Assembly: GCF_033705735.1 (NCBI RefSeq)
Contig: NZ_CP131130.1
Coordinates: 1,119,001 to 1,183,000, forward strand
DNA length: 64,000 nt
Source of the DNA: Shinella zoogloeoides
GTDB lineage: Bacteria; Pseudomonadota; Alphaproteobacteria; Rhizobiales; Rhizobiaceae
Direction: 5' to 3'
Each line of letters begins with the position of its first letter. The stretch's first letter is position 1. The notes below the pieces were generated by a model. That model worked only from the letters and a program-made list of their open reading frames with translations. It did no database searches and was not told the DNA's origin. The translations under genes and the position numbers were made by a program. Below, in pieces: positions 50,363-58,248 of this stretch.

Positions 50363-51250
50363 TCACAGCTTATCCCCAGGTCGAGTTGTCGAGCGGCGAC
50401 GGCGGCGCGGGATGCCGAGCGCGTCGGGATCGGTGGGTACGAAGAACAGGATTTCGGGGCCGCCGAGGCACTGCTCGATGGTCAGGCGATAGCCCGGCAG
50501 CGGCTGGCGGCGCACGATGTCGCGCAGGTCGTAGGCGAAATGCTTGAGCGGCGAGAGACTGCCGGACTTGGCGTGGAGATGCGGGAAGTCGAAGCTCCAG
50601 CCGTGTTCCTGCTTGCCGCCGTGCTTGCGCACGAGGCGGTAGAGCCAGCGCTCCAGACCGCCGGTCAGCCTGAAATAGTTGCGGTCGATCGTCAGGACGA
50701 GCGCGTCGTCAAGGACCGCGCCGTAGAACCAGTCCGGCACGATCAGTTCGAGCCCGAGCGGGCGGCCGCGGTGATCGGCTCGCTCCTTCCATTCATTGAT
50801 CCAGGAGAAGCGGTGCATCCGCCGCTCGGTCGGCTGGCGGATTGAGGTCGCTATGGTGGTGGACTGGAGGCGGTCGAGCGCGGCCTTCAGCCGGTCGTAA
50901 TCGCGCAGCGAGACACCGCGTCCAATGAAGTTCAGAATCTCGTAAGGCGTGGTCGCCATCAGGCGTGACGGGCGCAGGCCGACGTCACGGGCCTCGACGA
51001 TTTGTGAGGCCGCCCAGATCAGAACATCAGCGTCCCAGATCGTCGCCATGCCGTGCTCGGGCACGGCTTCGACACGGATTTTCACCGAACCCGCCTTGAA
51101 GTCGATCGGCGTCAGGCGCTTCGACTTGGCAAGCGAGAAGAACGGATAGGCCATGAGGTCCTGCGCGTCGCGCGGCGCGAGATCGCCGGACAGCGCCCGG
51201 AACAGATCGAGCTGCGCACGCTCGTCGTGCTGTGTGTGACGGGACGACAT
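50363..51250 (-). CDS. repA: Replication initiator protein RepA (RPA family)
   Basis: This is a 295-residue protein of the plasmid RepA/RPA type: QLDLFRALSGDLAPRDAQDL, AYPFFSLAKSKRLTPIDF, WDADVLIWAASQIVEARDVG, LKAALDRLQSTTIATSIRQP and LELIVPDWFYGAVLDDALVL. It binds iterons and starts replication; in ICEs it supports the circular form. It precedes parA, so replication and partition genes are together. Confidence 0.93.
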   Translation of the reverse strand: MSSRHTQHDERAQLDLFRALSGDLAPRDAQDLMAYPFFSLAKSKRLTPIDFKAGSVKIRVEAVPEHGMATIWDADVLIWAASQIVEARDVGLRPSRLMATTPYEILNFIGRGVSLRDYDRLKAALDRLQSTTIATSIRQPTERRMHRFSWINEWKERADHRGRPLGLELIVPDWFYGAVLDDALVLTIDRNYFRLTGGLERWLYRLVRKHGGKQEHGWSFDFPHLHAKSGSLSPLKHFAYDLRDIVRRQPLPGYRLTIEQCLGGPEILFFVPTDPDALGIPRRRRRSTTRPGDKL

Positions 51251-51261
51251 GGCGTGTCGTC

Positions 51262-51543
51262 TCAGCGCGGCTGGCGGCCGGCGAAGCGGCGATCCGACGG
51301 CTCCTGCCGCTTGGCGGGGAGCACCGTGCCGCGCGGATCAGAGGTCGAACTGACGAGGCCGCGATCGGCCCACGTCTGGAGATCCTCTATGGCGTAGACG
51401 ACTCGGCCGCCGAGCTTCCTGTAAGCCGGGCCGGTGCCGTAGGTGCGGTGCTTCTCCAGTGTGCGCTCGGACAGTCCGAGGAAGCGAGCGGCCTCCTGCG
51501 TGCGCAGGTAGCGTGGCGGGATGCCGGCGGTCGTATCGGCCAT
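51262..51543 (-). CDS. AlpA/MerR-like helix-turn-helix protein
   Basis: This is a 93-residue protein with RYLRTQEAARFLGLSERTLE, KHRTYGTGPAYRKLGGRVVY and AIEDLQTWAD. It is a winged HTH of the excisionase/AlpA type. It lies 11 bases upstream of repA in the same direction, and from memory is usually found in this position in such elements. It may regulate repA or help excision. Confidence 0.88.
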   Translation of the reverse strand: MADTTAGIPPRYLRTQEAARFLGLSERTLEKHRTYGTGPAYRKLGGRVVYAIEDLQTWADRGLVSSTSDPRGTVLPAKRQEPSDRRFAGRQPR

Positions 51544-51681
51544 TGTCGAGCCTCCGTGGTCTCATCGGGGGCCGCTGCCGTCAGGCGGCGGTTCGAGAGC
51601 ACGGTGGCGTGAAGACGGTGGGTCGGACGATGTCGGAGATAGGAATCTAGTTTCGACACGCCGCAGGCGGTCGATGGCGGG

Positions 51682-52441
51682 CTATGATCGGCGGGGTCGG
51701 CGCAGGAGGGAGCGGTAGCCGCCTTCAACGAGTTTCACGCCGTCGCGCGCCAGCCGGATCGTGACTTCGCGCAGCGCGTCCCCGGCCCAGGAGGCGGCGT
51801 CGATTTTATGACCAGGGAACAGAACCTCCCCGATCGATCGATATGTCGCGCCGGCACGACGTCCATCGACCGCACGCAGCATTTGGCGCGCGCGCTCGCG
51901 GCGCTGAGGCGTCATTCGAGGGTCGTTCGGGACGCGCTTGCCTTTGATCGCGCTCCAGAACCGGGTCAGCGCGGTCTGTCGATCCGGTGTGAGGTCATCG
52001 AACATGACCATCGCCGCGAGCGGGTTCTCGTCCTGCGGGTCCGCGAGCGTGACGTCATACTGCTCGCCGCAGATATCGAGCCTGAGATGAGCAGGGTCGT
52101 GCTGGAATATGGTACGGAGGCGTAACTCGTCGGCAGTGATGGAAAACCCTTCAGGGCGCGGACCTGCGGCGAACATTATTGCCGACGGATCGACTTGAGG
52201 GGTCCAAAAAATCTGCTGGGCATGAGCCGCGATGAGAGGGTCGGCGCCGAAATCGCAACCCCCATAGGTTCGCAAATTCTTCGGCCGTTTCGAGTGAGAG
52301 TCGGCCGCTGGACACAAGCTCCTGATAGGCTTTCCGGTAGTCGGGGTTTCGGCGCAGAAATTCCCAGGCAAGGTTACCCGGAGTTAGATTGTCGATATAG
52401 TTGTAGGCGGTCTCAGACCGCCAACTTTCATCTTCGGACAT
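51682..52441 (-). pseudogene. DUF6499-DUF2285 protein with a frameshift
   Basis: The N-terminal part (52441 to ~52250) gives WRSETAYNYIDNLTPGNLAW, EFLRRNPDYRKAYQEL and ETAEEFANLWGLRF, the DUF6499 domain. The rest continues in another frame as GADPLIAAHAQQIFWTPQVD, and later LRLDICGEQYDVTLADPQDE, a DUF2285 protein. The join is at the sequence coding WGLRF (about 52245-52255), and one extra base explains it. In related elements these are one protein. It is either broken here or there is a sequencing indel. Confidence 0.8.
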
Positions 52442-52538
52442 CCTCCACCGCCTCCGCGAAATTATGACGCAACGCGAGTCAAGCAGCGATCACGATCCCA
52501 AGTTGAGCGTGGCGTGGGAAGAACGAAGTCGGATCAAC

Positions 52539-52559
52539 GTGATGCAGGTTCTGCATCAC
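52539..52559. promoter_or_regulatory. Perfect 9-bp inverted repeat (GTGATGCAG-GTT-CTGCATCAC)
   Basis: This is a 21-bp palindrome directly 3' of the small gene at 52561 and ~100 bases upstream of the DUF6499 start. No U-tract follows, so an operator is more likely than a terminator. Confidence 0.6.
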
Positions 52560-52560
52560 C

Positions 52561-52836
52561 TCAATGGAGGCGGGGGCCGAGAAGCTCGCAAAAGCCGTTC
52601 TCGGTCATCCATTTCGCGCGAGCGAGGTGTGCGGCATGAATTTTCGCTGCACGGTCGGGGTCCGCTGCGGGATCGAGGCCGAAGAGAAGCTCGACGACTT
52701 CCTCCCAGGTCGCGCCGTCCGCCTCGGCGTCGAGCAGCCTCAGGTACAACTTCAGATGCGCCTGGTCATAGGCGGTGAGCGCCGCGCCGAGCGGCGGTTC
52801 GTCCAGATATTCTGCGTTGGTCACGATGAGCCCCAC
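52561..52836 (-). CDS. Conserved ICE-associated protein (DUF2285-neighbour family)
   Basis: This is a 91-residue acidic protein: AEYLDEPPLGAALTAYDQAH, LKLYLRLLDAEADGATWEEV, LLFGLDPAADPDRAAKIHAA, LARAKWMTENGFCELL. From memory, similar 85-100-residue proteins stand next to DUF2285 genes in many alphaproteobacterial ICEs. No function is known. It lies between the XRE gene and the DUF6499/DUF2285 gene. Confidence 0.72.
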   Translation of the reverse strand: MGLIVTNAEYLDEPPLGAALTAYDQAHLKLYLRLLDAEADGATWEEVVELLFGLDPAADPDRAAKIHAAHLARAKWMTENGFCELLGPRLH

Positions 52837-52950
52837 GAGTCATTCGTATCCAATTTGGAGCGGTTTGTTAACTGTAATGATATCCCGCGCCATACCGCCG
52901 CGGTTTGACGCAAAATCAGGATGGTCGGGCGAGTTCGCCCGAAAAAGTCG

Positions 52951-53193
52951 TCAAGGGTTGTCCTTGTCACCAACCAGCATCACTCCCACGCTTTGGCCGG
53001 AGTTGAGCAGGACGATGCCACCGCCTTCAAAGGCTCGACGGACCTGATCGCGTGTTGATTCGTACACCTCGAGCCCGCTGTCGGATTCAAGGCGCTTCAA
53101 CGCGGTCAGTGATACCCGGGCCTTGTCAGCGAGCGTCTCCTGTGTCCAGCCGAGCAACGCGCGTGCGGCCCGTGATTGTCGGGCGGTGATCAT
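52951..53193 (-). CDS. XRE-family HTH regulator
   Basis: This is an 80-residue protein with ARALLGWTQETLADKARVSL and TALKRLESDSGLEV, a Cro/C1-type HTH, plus a short C-terminal strand (GGGIVLLNSGQSVGVML). GGGAGGT lies 4-5 bases before the ATG. The upstream region has a cluster of GTTCTGG half-sites and a TATTAT-type -10 on the minus strand, so it is probably autoregulated. Confidence 0.92.
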   Translation of the reverse strand: MITARQSRAARALLGWTQETLADKARVSLTALKRLESDSGLEVYESTRDQVRRAFEGGGIVLLNSGQSVGVMLVGDKDNP

Positions 53194-53227
53194 GCATGAT
53201 CACCTCCCACTCGGACCTACGCGTACG

Positions 53228-53312
53228 CCAGAACTACGGCTATAATAGTCGCTCTTGCTAGAAAAGACCAGCGGTTCTGGCTTTAGCGGGCGCGATTCTG
53301 GTGTCCAGAACC
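53228..53312. promoter_or_regulatory. Cluster of CCAGAAC/GTTCTGG half-sites around the XRE promoter
   Basis: CCAGAAC (53228-53234), GTTCTGG (53274-53280) and the dyad TTCTGG-TGT-CCAGAA (53296-53310) repeat the same half-site four times in 85 bp. The XRE promoter (minus-strand TATTAT near 53241-53247) lies between the first two. This is the layout of a multi-site repressor operator. Confidence 0.65.
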
Positions 53313-53343
53313 AGAGGTGATTCGCTCCACCGTCAGGCGTTTG

Positions 53344-53370
53344 GCCCCGCCCGGATTGTCCGGGCGGGGC
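53344..53370. terminator. Strong GC hairpin downstream of the DUF736 gene
   Basis: GCCCCGCCCGG (53344-53354) and CCGGGCGGGGC (53360-53370) form a perfect 11-bp stem with a 5-base loop, 13 bases beyond the DUF736 stop. The U-tract is absent, so it may be a terminator only with assistance or an mRNA-stabilising stem. Confidence 0.6.
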
Positions 53371-53382
53371 GTCGCGCTGGTC

Positions 53383-53712
53383 CTACTCGCCGTTGCGGCG
53401 GCCGTTCGGGCGGGACCAGATGAGGCTGAAGCCTTCGCCTTCATCGTCGTCGAAGAGGTTGGCGTAGATCGGGGCATTGAAGCTGGGATCGTCGAGCTTC
53501 AGGCCCAGATAGGCGCGCCCCTCGTTGGAGGTCTTGGACCAGGCGGCGCCGATCTCGGCGCGGCCGACGAAGACGCGGTGGCTGGGGGCGTTCTCTCCGG
53601 TAGCGCGGGCCTCGGAGACGATGCGGACGTTCTTGGTCTGCAGGCTGAGGGTGACGATTTCGCCGGTGTACTCGTTGTTGCCGGTCTTCTTGAAGGTGCC
53701 GATGGTCGCCAT
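53383..53712 (-). CDS. DUF736 family protein (copy 2)
   Basis: This is a 109-residue protein: MATIGTFKKTGNNEYTGEIV, TLSLQTKNVRIVSEARATGE, HRVFVGRAEIGAAWSKTSNE, GLKLDDPSFNAPIYANLFDD. An AGTTCAAGGAGAA tract lies before the ATG. It is more typical of the family than copy 1. It is a conserved marker of this ICE type with unknown function. Confidence 0.92.
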   Translation of the reverse strand: MATIGTFKKTGNNEYTGEIVTLSLQTKNVRIVSEARATGENAPSHRVFVGRAEIGAAWSKTSNEGRAYLGLKLDDPSFNAPIYANLFDDDEGEGFSLIWSRPNGRRNGE

Positions 53713-54291
53713 GGTAGTTCTCCTTGAACTCTGTTCCGAGCCCGCACCATTGCGGCCTCGATGGCGATCGACAGGCCGGAGGCGATTGACGGCGCACCCC
53801 GCAGGGGCCTGACAGCAAAGGAGGGGCTTTCTTGGCTCGCGAGGAATGACGGCGCAGCCGGCAGGGGAAGAAAGTTTCGACGCCGCTGTTGCGGCATAGG
53901 CGATCGAGGCGCAGCCGACCTTCGGCCAGATCAGCCCATTGAAGAGGCCGTTTTGGAGCGGTCGACCTGACAGAGACGCATCACAGGAGAACGCGGCGAC
54001 CACCCCGAACCGATGGACCGTGACGACGCCTGACACCGCGGTTCAAACCAGCTCCGGCGGACGCTCCGTTCCGCCGGCTCCTGCCCGTCGCCCACGCGAT
54101 CGCCCCCTCTCAGCACTCGCACCGTCGTTGGACGCGCCGTCAGGGCATTGCCCCCAGCACCGTCACCGAGGGCATGGCGCGTCAGTTGGGTTAGCCGTTG
54201 ATCCGATCAACGCGATTGCGAACGACCCTGCCGACGAAGAGCGCGACACGTAAGACATCAACCCACCGTCCTGCCGCCGCCGGCAACGATG
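53713..54291. other. Long leader/intergenic region upstream of DUF736 copy 2
   Basis: There is no convincing gene in 579 bp. Two 21-bp direct repeats (TGACGGCGCACCCCGCAGGGG at 53787 and a copy with two differences at 53847) are exactly 60 bases apart. The stretch probably contains a long 5' untranslated leader of the DUF736 gene. The inverted order of short repeats suggests structured RNA. Confidence 0.5.
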
Positions 54292-54732
54292 TCAGGCGCG
54301 CGCGACGTTCTGCCCGGTTGGCCCGGGCGCGGCCATTGCTGTCACCCGAATCAGCGCCGTGACACCAACGGCGACTGCGCCGATGACGGAGAAGATGATC
54401 CGCCAGGTGTCGGAGGGCATGGTGTGTTTCACGATGCCATGTGTCGCATGGTAGCCGGCGAGCGCCGCGGGTGCGACGAAGGCGAGTGCGATCGCGAGCC
54501 GTATCCAGAGCGGACGAATGAAGGCGAGCAGGAACTGCCCGAGGCCGAGCGTCAGCGCGGCGGCGGCGAGGCCGACGAGGATTGCCCCGAGCCAACCGGC
54601 GCCGGTCTGGAAGGCCCAAGTCCCGGCACTGACGCCCGCGAAGAACGGAAGCGCGAAGACAGCCAGTGTGAATAGAAGCCAGCACAGGGCGCCGATCGCC
54701 ACGATGCTGGAGAGGATGCCGATGAAAACCAT
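54292..54732 (-). CDS. Hypothetical integral membrane protein
   Basis: This is a 146-residue protein with about four membrane helices (IGILSSIVAIGALCWLLFTL, WLGAILVGLAAAALTLGLG, IRLAIALAFVAPAALAGYHA, IIFSVIGAVAVGVTALIRVT). The ATG at 54732 is chosen over a longer form because it is preceded by GAGAA and begins the hydrophobic part. No family is recognised. It is a common passenger of this ICE region. Confidence 0.65.
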   Translation of the reverse strand: MVFIGILSSIVAIGALCWLLFTLAVFALPFFAGVSAGTWAFQTGAGWLGAILVGLAAAALTLGLGQFLLAFIRPLWIRLAIALAFVAPAALAGYHATHGIVKHTMPSDTWRIIFSVIGAVAVGVTALIRVTAMAAPGPTGQNVARA

Positions 54733-54876
54733 GGTGGTGTTCTCCGTGAGATAGAGGTCTGACGGTCGCGCCTCCACCACCACCACGGCGCGTTGCCAGT
54801 ATAGCCGAAGAGAAGGCGGGACGGGAGCGGAAATCCCGTAGGATTCCCGCTTGCAGTCGCGACGCCTTGCCCGCGG

Positions 54877-55044
54877 TCAGCGGGCGAAGGGATCGATCTC
54901 GTGAACGATGGCGGCGAATTCGCCGTCATATTCGCCGGCGGGCATGACGCCCATGGTGCCGTCGCCGGCCTGGAAGATGACGATCGAGACCATGAGGGTG
55001 GTGGCGAGGCTGAAGGCGAAGGCGTGAGCTTGATTGAGGGACAT
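54877..55044 (-). CDS. Small membrane protein (55 residues)
   Basis: This is a short protein with one membrane span (AFAFSLATTLMVSIVIFQAG) and an acidic C-terminus (EYDGEFAAIVHEIDPFAR). The ATG at 55044 lies 145 bp upstream of the previous gene. No function is known. A near-perfect hairpin (GCGGAAATCC-CGTA-GGATTCCCGC) lies in the gap downstream. Confidence 0.5.
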   Translation of the reverse strand: MSLNQAHAFAFSLATTLMVSIVIFQAGDGTMGVMPAGEYDGEFAAIVHEIDPFAR

Positions 55045-55378
55045 GTGACCGGCTCCTGTCTTGGAGGCGGGAGACCATCTCCCGCGCGACAGGCGCCCGA
55101 TGTGTCCGGCCGATGGCCGCAATCACCGCGTAGGCGAAGCTGGAGCGGCGGCATGCTCGCATAGCCGACCCTTTACGGGTTGATGGCGTCAGGCCAGCGG
55201 CTGGACCAAGGATTAGCGCAATGGAAGCGGCAGATGGTTTTCCGCCTTGACCGGGGCCACAATGGGATTTCCCGCTCAATGCTTTCACTCCATAGCATCG
55301 CCGCCGTGCTCCCAGTCGTGATGCTGCCGAAACGGGCCGGTATGGTCATGCAAAGCGCAACAGCCGAAGAGAACGCCC
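55045..55378. other. Intergenic region before the flavin reductase gene
   Basis: No gene or strong repeat is seen in 334 bp. It is a divergent promoter region between the small membrane protein gene (leftward) and the flavin reductase gene (rightward). Confidence 0.45.
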
Positions 55379-55939
55379 GTGCCGAAGCTTCCCAAGAAGA
55401 GCGATTTCCCGGTGAGCCAGGTGCGGCGCTATCTGGAGCCCGGCCCGATCGTGCTGCTGTCGTCGAAGTGGCAGGGCGCGACCAACATTATGACGCTCGG
55501 CTGGCACACGATCCTGGAATTCTCGCCGTCTCTGGTCGGCCTGATGATCTCCGGCGGCAATCACAGTTACCGCATGATCCGCGAGAGCCGGGAGTGCGTG
55601 ATCAACCTGCCGACGACGGCGCTGACCGATACCGTGGTCGGGATCGGCAACACGTCGGGGGCCGAGATCGACAAGTTCGCCAAGTTCAATCTCACGCGGC
55701 AAGAGGCGAGCAAGGTCGATGCGCCGTTGATCGGCGAATGCCATGCCAGCTTCGAATGCCGCCTTCACGACGACGCGCTGGTCGACAAGTACAATTTCTT
55801 CATCTTCGAGGTGGTGAAGGTGCATGTCGCCACGTCGCCAAAGCATCCTGAGACGCTGCATTACACCGGCGATGGCGTGTTCGTGGTGTCCGGCAAGGTC
55901 ATCAGCCGCAGATCGCTGTTTCGACCCGAGATGCTGTGA
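55379..55939 (+). CDS. Flavin reductase family protein
   Basis: This is a 186-residue flavin reductase-like (FMN-binding split barrel) protein starting at GTG. Visible blocks are GPIVLLSSKWQGATNIMTLG, WHTILEFSPSLVGLMISGGN, SRECVINLPTTAL and YNFFIFEVVKVHVATSPKH. It is one of few rightward genes in the core. In related elements a flavin reductase often accompanies DUF2493. The electron acceptor is unknown. Confidence 0.9.
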   Translation: MPKLPKKSDFPVSQVRRYLEPGPIVLLSSKWQGATNIMTLGWHTILEFSPSLVGLMISGGNHSYRMIRESRECVINLPTTALTDTVVGIGNTSGAEIDKFAKFNLTRQEASKVDAPLIGECHASFECRLHDDALVDKYNFFIFEVVKVHVATSPKHPETLHYTGDGVFVVSGKVISRRSLFRPEML

Positions 55940-55949
55940 GAGGCGGCGC

Positions 55950-56885
55950 TCACGCGCCACCTCCCTTCGGGCGGAAGTCGAACAGCGGGATGCCGAGCTT
56001 CCTCGCCTTGTCGGCGAGATTGTCCTGAATGCCGGTGCCAGGGAAGACGATGACCCCGATCGGCAGGACGTCCAGCATCTGATCGTTGCGCTTGAACGGT
56101 GCGGCCTTGGCGTGTTTCGTCCAGTCGGGGGCGAAGCCGACCTGCGGCACCTTGCGGGCGTCGGCCCATTTGGCCGCGATCTTCTCGGCGCCCTTCGGCG
56201 ACTTGCCGTGCAGCAGCACCATGTCGGGGTGCTTGGCGTGGACCTGATCGAGCTTGGCCCAGATCAGGTGGTGATCGTTGAAGTCGAGCCCACCGGTAAA
56301 GGCGATCTTTGCACCGGCAGGTAGTAGCACCTGATTGTCGGCCCGCTTCTTCGCGGCGAGGAAGTCGCGGCTGTCAATCATCGCCGAGGTCAGGTTGCGG
56401 TGGTTGACCATCGATCCGCTGCGCGGTCGCCAGTTCGATCCGGTGTGGCGCTCGTAGTGCTCGGCGGCCTGGTCGCGCATCAGCTCGAAGGCGTTGCGGC
56501 GTTCGATCATGGTCTGGCCCTCGGCCGTCAGGCGTTCCAGCTCGACGGCCTTCACTTCGCTGCCGTCCTGTTCGCGCTGGCCGCGGCGCTGCGCCTGCTC
56601 GTTGTCGTCCAGCTCGCGCTCGATCCGGTCGGTGGCTCGGTGGAAGACGTTGACCGTCGACCAGAGGAGATCGTCGAGGTCGGGCTCGAGGCGGGTGTCC
56701 TCAAAGGTGACGATCAGGGCGTCAAAGATGTCGGCGATGGCGCCGGCGACATGGTCGCCTTCCGGAAGCGGTCGGGGATCGGGTTCATCCGTGAAGGGAC
56801 GGTAGCCGTAAAGCTGGAGTTCGCTGAGGACATGGTCGGTGGGTGAAGAGGCGTGGTGCGGTTCGTAGTCGTCGTGCTCGCTCAT
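55950..56885 (-). CDS. DUF2493 (YspA/SLOG-like) protein
   Basis: This is a 311-residue protein. The N-terminal half is a helical region with acidic linkers (IERELDDNEQAQRRGQREQD). The C-terminal DUF2493 domain has KIAFTGGLDFNDHHLIWAKL, MVLLHGKSPKGAEKIAAKWA, QVGFAPDWTKHAKAAPFKRN and VIVFPGTGIQDNLADKARKL. SLOG domains bind nucleotides or nucleic-acid-derived ligands and occur in anti-phage and plasmid systems. Convergent with the flavin reductase. Confidence 0.9.
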   Translation of the reverse strand: MSEHDDYEPHHASSPTDHVLSELQLYGYRPFTDEPDPRPLPEGDHVAGAIADIFDALIVTFEDTRLEPDLDDLLWSTVNVFHRATDRIERELDDNEQAQRRGQREQDGSEVKAVELERLTAEGQTMIERRNAFELMRDQAAEHYERHTGSNWRPRSGSMVNHRNLTSAMIDSRDFLAAKKRADNQVLLPAGAKIAFTGGLDFNDHHLIWAKLDQVHAKHPDMVLLHGKSPKGAEKIAAKWADARKVPQVGFAPDWTKHAKAAPFKRNDQMLDVLPIGVIVFPGTGIQDNLADKARKLGIPLFDFRPKGGGA

Positions 56886-57198
56886 CGGGATGCTCCGTCG
56901 GTTCGACCGCGACCCTCGCGGCCTTCATGGCGACGAAAGCCGGCGGGCGGGCCGGACCTGCACCCGCAGCGAGGCGGAGGGCCGGAGCACAGCGGAGGAT
57001 GACGAAGGCGGGCTATTTTGCCTCGCGATGGAAAGGCCCGCAGGGCCGCCGGAAAATAGTCCGCCGCAGGCATTGCGGGTCCGGGCCGTTTGCTGGCCGA
57101 TCGCCCTCTCGAAGGCCGGGGCGCGGTTCTCTCCGACATCAAGATCATCCGAGCGACGCCGACGACGGCGCTCCCGCCGTCTGCATTCTCCTGTCGGC
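56886..57198. other. Leader region upstream of DUF2493 with nested inverted repeats
   Basis: No gene. CTATTTT (57013-57019) and AAAATAG (57053-57059) flank a nested stem GGCCC-GCA-GGGCC (57035-57047). This looks like a structured 5' leader of the DUF2493 gene. I recall close relatives of the stretch in other elements, but that is memory only. Confidence 0.5.
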
Positions 57199-58248
57199 CT
57201 ATGCCGCCAGCGCCATGAAGCGTGCGACGTCCTGGGGCGCGATCTGCACCCGGGCCGCTGCCCGGAGGCTGTCCAGACCAGCCAGGCGGAGATCCTCGTT
57301 GAAGTCGCCCAGGCGCGGAGATACCACGACCGCCTCGATCCCGGCGGCGTTCGCCCGTTCGATCAAGGTCGTCATCGCACCGTCGCCGGCCGGATCATTG
57401 TCGCGGGCGATGTAGAGCCGGCGCAGCGTGTCGGGGAACAGGATGGCCGAGAGATGCGCCGCCGAGAGCGCCGCCGCCATCGGCATGGTGGGCAACGCCA
57501 TTCTGAGCGACAGCATCGTCTCTATGCCTTCGCCCGCCGCCATCACTTCGCCCGCCACACCGAAGCGAACGGCGTGTCCCAGGAGGTCGCCCATCGCCCG
57601 TCTCGGTGTGTCGATCGGGGCCTTGTCCGAGCCGTCAGGGGCGAGCCAGGTGCGATGCGCGCCGGTCTGATGCTCGGCGAGATCGGTGACCGATGCGATC
57701 ATCGCCGGCCAGGTCTCGGTCGGGGAATGCTCGTCGGGCCGGTAATAGCACCGGGGATGAAAGCGAAGGCTTCCGGTTCCGTGCAAATCCGCAATGCCGC
57801 GTGTGCGCAGATACGTCTTTACGAGCGTGCCCGAAATCGGCTGCGCCATGGCAAAGAGCCGCCGTGCCGCTTCCAGTGATCCGGTCGGCGCTGGTGATTT
57901 GCGCTCGCCGCCATGCGGACGGTCCGGTTCGGGATGCGGCATTGACAAGAAGGTGCGCGCCTCATCGGCGACGTCCTTGAAGTCGACCAGGCCGCAGCTC
58001 TCGCGGATGACGTCGAGCAGGTCGCCATGCTCGCCAGTGGCGGCGTCGGTCCATTTTCCGGCAGCGCCCTTGCCGTTTTCGCCGCCCTTCAGCCGCACGA
58101 ACATCGAGCGGCCGGGGGTATTGCGTGCGTCGCCGACCAGCCAATAGCGGCCTTCGCGATGCCCGGCGGAGAGATAATGGCGGCACACCGCCTCTGCCTG
58201 TCGGCCGAGACGGATTGCCAGTTCGGAAGCGTCCTGTCGTGCCATCAC
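57199..58248 (-). CDS. Toprim-domain protein (DUF7146-like)
   Basis: This is a 349-residue protein. It has an N-terminal region with WLVGDARNTPGRSMFVRLKG, then the Toprim fold: EVMAAGEGIETMLSLRMALP with Glu, LYIARDNDPAGDGAMTTLIE with DxD. Related proteins combine a primase-like Toprim with plasmid or phage replication. Its start overlaps the stop of the strawberry-notch gene, so the two are coupled. It may prime replication of the transferred strand. Confidence 0.9.
   Translation of the reverse strand: MMARQDASELAIRLGRQAEAVCRHYLSAGHREGRYWLVGDARNTPGRSMFVRLKGGENGKGAAGKWTDAATGEHGDLLDVIRESCGLVDFKDVADEARTFLSMPHPEPDRPHGGERKSPAPTGSLEAARRLFAMAQPISGTLVKTYLRTRGIADLHGTGSLRFHPRCYYRPDEHSPTETWPAMIASVTDLAEHQTGAHRTWLAPDGSDKAPIDTPRRAMGDLLGHAVRFGVAGEVMAAGEGIETMLSLRMALPTMPMAAALSAAHLSAILFPDTLRRLYIARDNDPAGDGAMTTLIERANAAGIEAVVVSPRLGDFNEDLRLAGLDSLRAAARVQIAPQDVARFMALAA

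Noticed and set aside
50151..50366. A 71-residue leftward frame bridging repA and parA with start-stop overlaps at both ends
   Set aside because: Its sequence is mostly the iteron repeat read as protein. Coupled overlaps are suggestive, but repeat DNA explains the frame better than a gene.
50370..50378. TTATCCCCA as a definite DnaA box
   Set aside because: It differs from the consensus by one base and lies in codons of repA, so its sequence is constrained by coding. It is mentioned only as support for oriV.
55180..55851. A 223-residue rightward frame overlapping the flavin reductase
   Set aside because: It is Arg/Ala-rich and lies out of frame over a clear flavin reductase gene.
56882..57148. 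An 88-residue leftward frame upstream of DUF2493
   Set aside because: Composition is that of a shadow of GC-rich leader DNA (Arg/Pro/Ser-rich), with no family pattern.
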